In this document: positions 6,505 to 6,967 of the stretch, piece after piece
How the letters are laid out: the number at the start of each line of letters is the position of its first letter
Position numbering within the stretch: position 1 is the first letter of the stretch
Source of the DNA: Oscillospiraceae bacterium
GTDB taxonomy: Bacteria; Bacillota; Clostridia; Oscillospirales; Oscillospiraceae
DNA: 6,967 nt
Assembly: GCA_009776905.1 (NCBI GenBank)
Contig: WRMX01000136.1
Location: 1 to 6,967 of the forward strand
Direction of reading: 5' to 3'
Made by a program: the position numbers and the translations under genes
Notes under the pieces: generated by a model
Told to the model about the DNA's origin: nothing
Databases searched by the model: none
What the model saw: the letters and a program-made list of their open reading frames with translations, nothing else

Positions 6505-6533
6505 AGGGTTAGTTTTGTGAATAAATTAACCCT
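6505..6533. terminator. 11-bp hairpin in AT-rich spacer, possible terminator
   Basis: AGGGTTA (6505-6511) pairs with TAACCCT (6527-6533). The stem extends inward through one G:T wobble and three T:A pairs to a seven-base loop (6516-6522). On the + strand it is followed by TCCATTTTATT, a poor T-tract. On the - strand it is followed after seven bases by eight T (complement of the A-run at 6490-6497). It could end leftward transcription, or rightward transcription weakly. It overlaps a candidate promoter, so only one of the two roles is likely. Confidence 0.35.
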
Positions 6534-6560
6534 TCCATTTTATTCGGAAGTGTGTATGAT
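6516..6560 (+). promoter_or_regulatory. Candidate promoter for the SLH-like gene
   Basis: Two weak options are visible. TTGTGA (6516-6521) has TTTATT (6539-6544) at 17-base spacing, each matching four of six consensus positions. TATGAT (6555-6560) is a better -10 (five of six) but has no good -35. Either would give a leader of about 100 bases before the ATG at 6663. The AT-rich surroundings suit a promoter. Confidence 0.3.
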
Positions 6561-6566
6561 GAATGT

Positions 6567-6645
6567 GAGGCGCCAATTCTACCGGGGAGGGACCATTGAC
6601 GCAAACGGTTACATCCGGGGGTCAAGCCACGTAACACAACAATTT
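6567..6645 (+). promoter_or_regulatory. Structured 5' leader of the SLH-like gene, possible riboswitch-like element
   Basis: The leader is GC-rich and abruptly unlike the AT-rich DNA before it. It contains nested complementary pieces: TTGAC (6596-6600) with GTCAA (6621-6625), CGG (6606-6608) with CCG (6615-6617), and a competing pair GTTAC (6608-6612) with GTAAC (6631-6635). Two mutually exclusive stems just ahead of an RBS would suit a switch. GACGCAAAC (6598-6606) and AAGCCACG (6624-6631) recall conserved segments of the GEMM (cyclic di-GMP-I) aptamer, but the full aptamer with its second helix is not present. No known class can be assigned. Confidence 0.25.
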
Positions 6646-6647
6646 TA

Positions 6648-6654
6648 AGGGAGG
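6648..6654 (+). promoter_or_regulatory. Ribosome binding site for the SLH-like gene
   Basis: AGGGAGG lies eight bases before the ATG at 6663 and sets the start. Confidence 0.8.
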
Positions 6655-6662
6655 AAATCAAT

Positions 6663-6967
6663 ATGATAAAAAAGACAATATCAATTGTTCTCGCGCTCGT
6701 GTTCGCGCTCAGCCTGCTCACCATCACCGCGTCGGCTGCGGGAGGCGACACGCCCTCGTCATGGGCCGTTCCGGAGGTGGACAGAGCAAAGGGCCTGGGG
6801 CTCGTCCCGCCGACGCTGCAATCGAAGTATTCCGACGCAACGACCCGGGCGGAGTTCTGCCTGCTCGCCGTGACGCTGTACGAGAAAGTGACGGGGACGA
6901 CGATAACGGGGCGTCTGAAATTCACCGACACGACCGACGTGAACGTCGAGAAAGCCGCCTTCATCGG
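6663..6967 (+). CDS. Exported S-layer-homology (SLH)-type domain protein, 3' end beyond window
   Basis: The visible 101 codons encode a secreted protein, probably held at the cell wall. Residues 1-25 form a signal peptide: MIKK, a hydrophobic core (ISIVLALVFALSLLTI), then ASA with likely cleavage after Ala25. From Trp34 follows an SLH-like repeat: SSWAVPEVDRAKGLGLVP, then YSDATTRAEFCLLAVTLYE (56-74). FTDTTDVNVEKAAFIG (87-102, the final Gly only partly encoded) opens a second repeat. In Clostridia, proteins with such repeats usually continue VVxGxGDxxFxPxxxLTREQAA and may carry further domains. SLH domains bind pyruvylated wall polysaccharide in characterised proteins; these divergent versions may not. 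The frame is open to the window edge and the C-terminal domains are unseen. It has its own long leader, so it is probably transcribed alone. The domain call is good; the overall function is unknown. Confidence 0.85.
   Translation, partial: MIKKTISIVLALVFALSLLTITASAAGGDTPSSWAVPEVDRAKGLGLVPPTLQSKYSDATTRAEFCLLAVTLYEKVTGTTITGRLKFTDTTDVNVEKAAFI

Larger units (their letters stand above)
5963..6662. other. 700-base intergenic region with decayed mobile-element debris and a downstream leader
   Basis: No convincing intact gene is present. A + frame at 6113-6412 (99 codons) has no RBS and runs through the transposase remnant and the 43-bp repeat, so it is rejected. From left to right the region holds the 14-bp repeat, a possible insertion-sequence end near 6001, a - strand transposase-like remnant, a GC-rich hairpin (6280-6297), a 43-bp tandem repeat (6325-6413), an AT-rich stretch (about 6415-6545) with a long hairpin, and the promoter/leader of the SLH-like gene. 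The mix of GC-rich and AT-rich patches suggests pieces of different origin. Confidence 0.7.

Noticed and set aside
6570..6645. Complete cyclic di-GMP or cyclic di-AMP riboswitch ahead of the SLH-like gene
   Set aside because: Only short look-alike segments are present. The second helix and closing segments of either aptamer are missing before the RBS, so no class was assigned.

Overview
The window reads as a piece of a moderately GC-rich Bacillota (Clostridia-like) chromosome. This is inferred from three things: strong AGGAGG-type ribosome binding sites, an S-layer-homology-type exported protein, and the combination of a URO-D-family methyltransferase with a very large FtsX-type permease. All four recognisable genes lie on the + strand. 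Nothing shows a phage, a CRISPR array, tRNA or rRNA.

Layout. (1) 1-1077: the 3' nine-tenths of a UDP-GlcNAc 2-epimerase gene (wecB/mnaA family) whose start lies just outside the window. (2) 1078-1230: a short spacer with a hairpin at the wecB stop and a strong RBS. (3) 1231-2316: a complete stand-alone URO-D-superfamily protein of the corrinoid methyltransferase (MtaA/MtbA-like) type. (4) 2317-2464: a spacer rich in hairpins and short repeats. (5) 2465-5962: one very large (1165 aa) ABC-exporter permease with two MacB/FtsX-like halves and an in-frame 20-residue repeat in the linker between them. (6) 5963-6662: about 700 bases without a convincing intact gene. This holds a decayed insertion-sequence end with a transposase C-terminal remnant on the - strand, a 43-bp tandem repeat, an AT-rich stretch with a hairpin, and a probable promoter and leader. 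(7) 6663-6967: the 5' end of an exported S-layer-homology (SLH)-type protein that runs off the window.

How the genes fit together. There is no obvious single pathway. Three of the four products concern the cell envelope: amino-sugar precursor supply for wall polymers, a large membrane permease, and an exported SLH-like protein. The long, structured spacers suggest they are separate transcription units and not one operon. The permease has no ATPase partner in the window.

I do not see a clear new biological system. The features most worth a second look are the 60-bp coding repeat in the permease linker, the 14-bp inverted repeat bracketing the permease gene, the 43-bp tandem repeat beside the transposase remnant, and the structured leader of the SLH-like gene.
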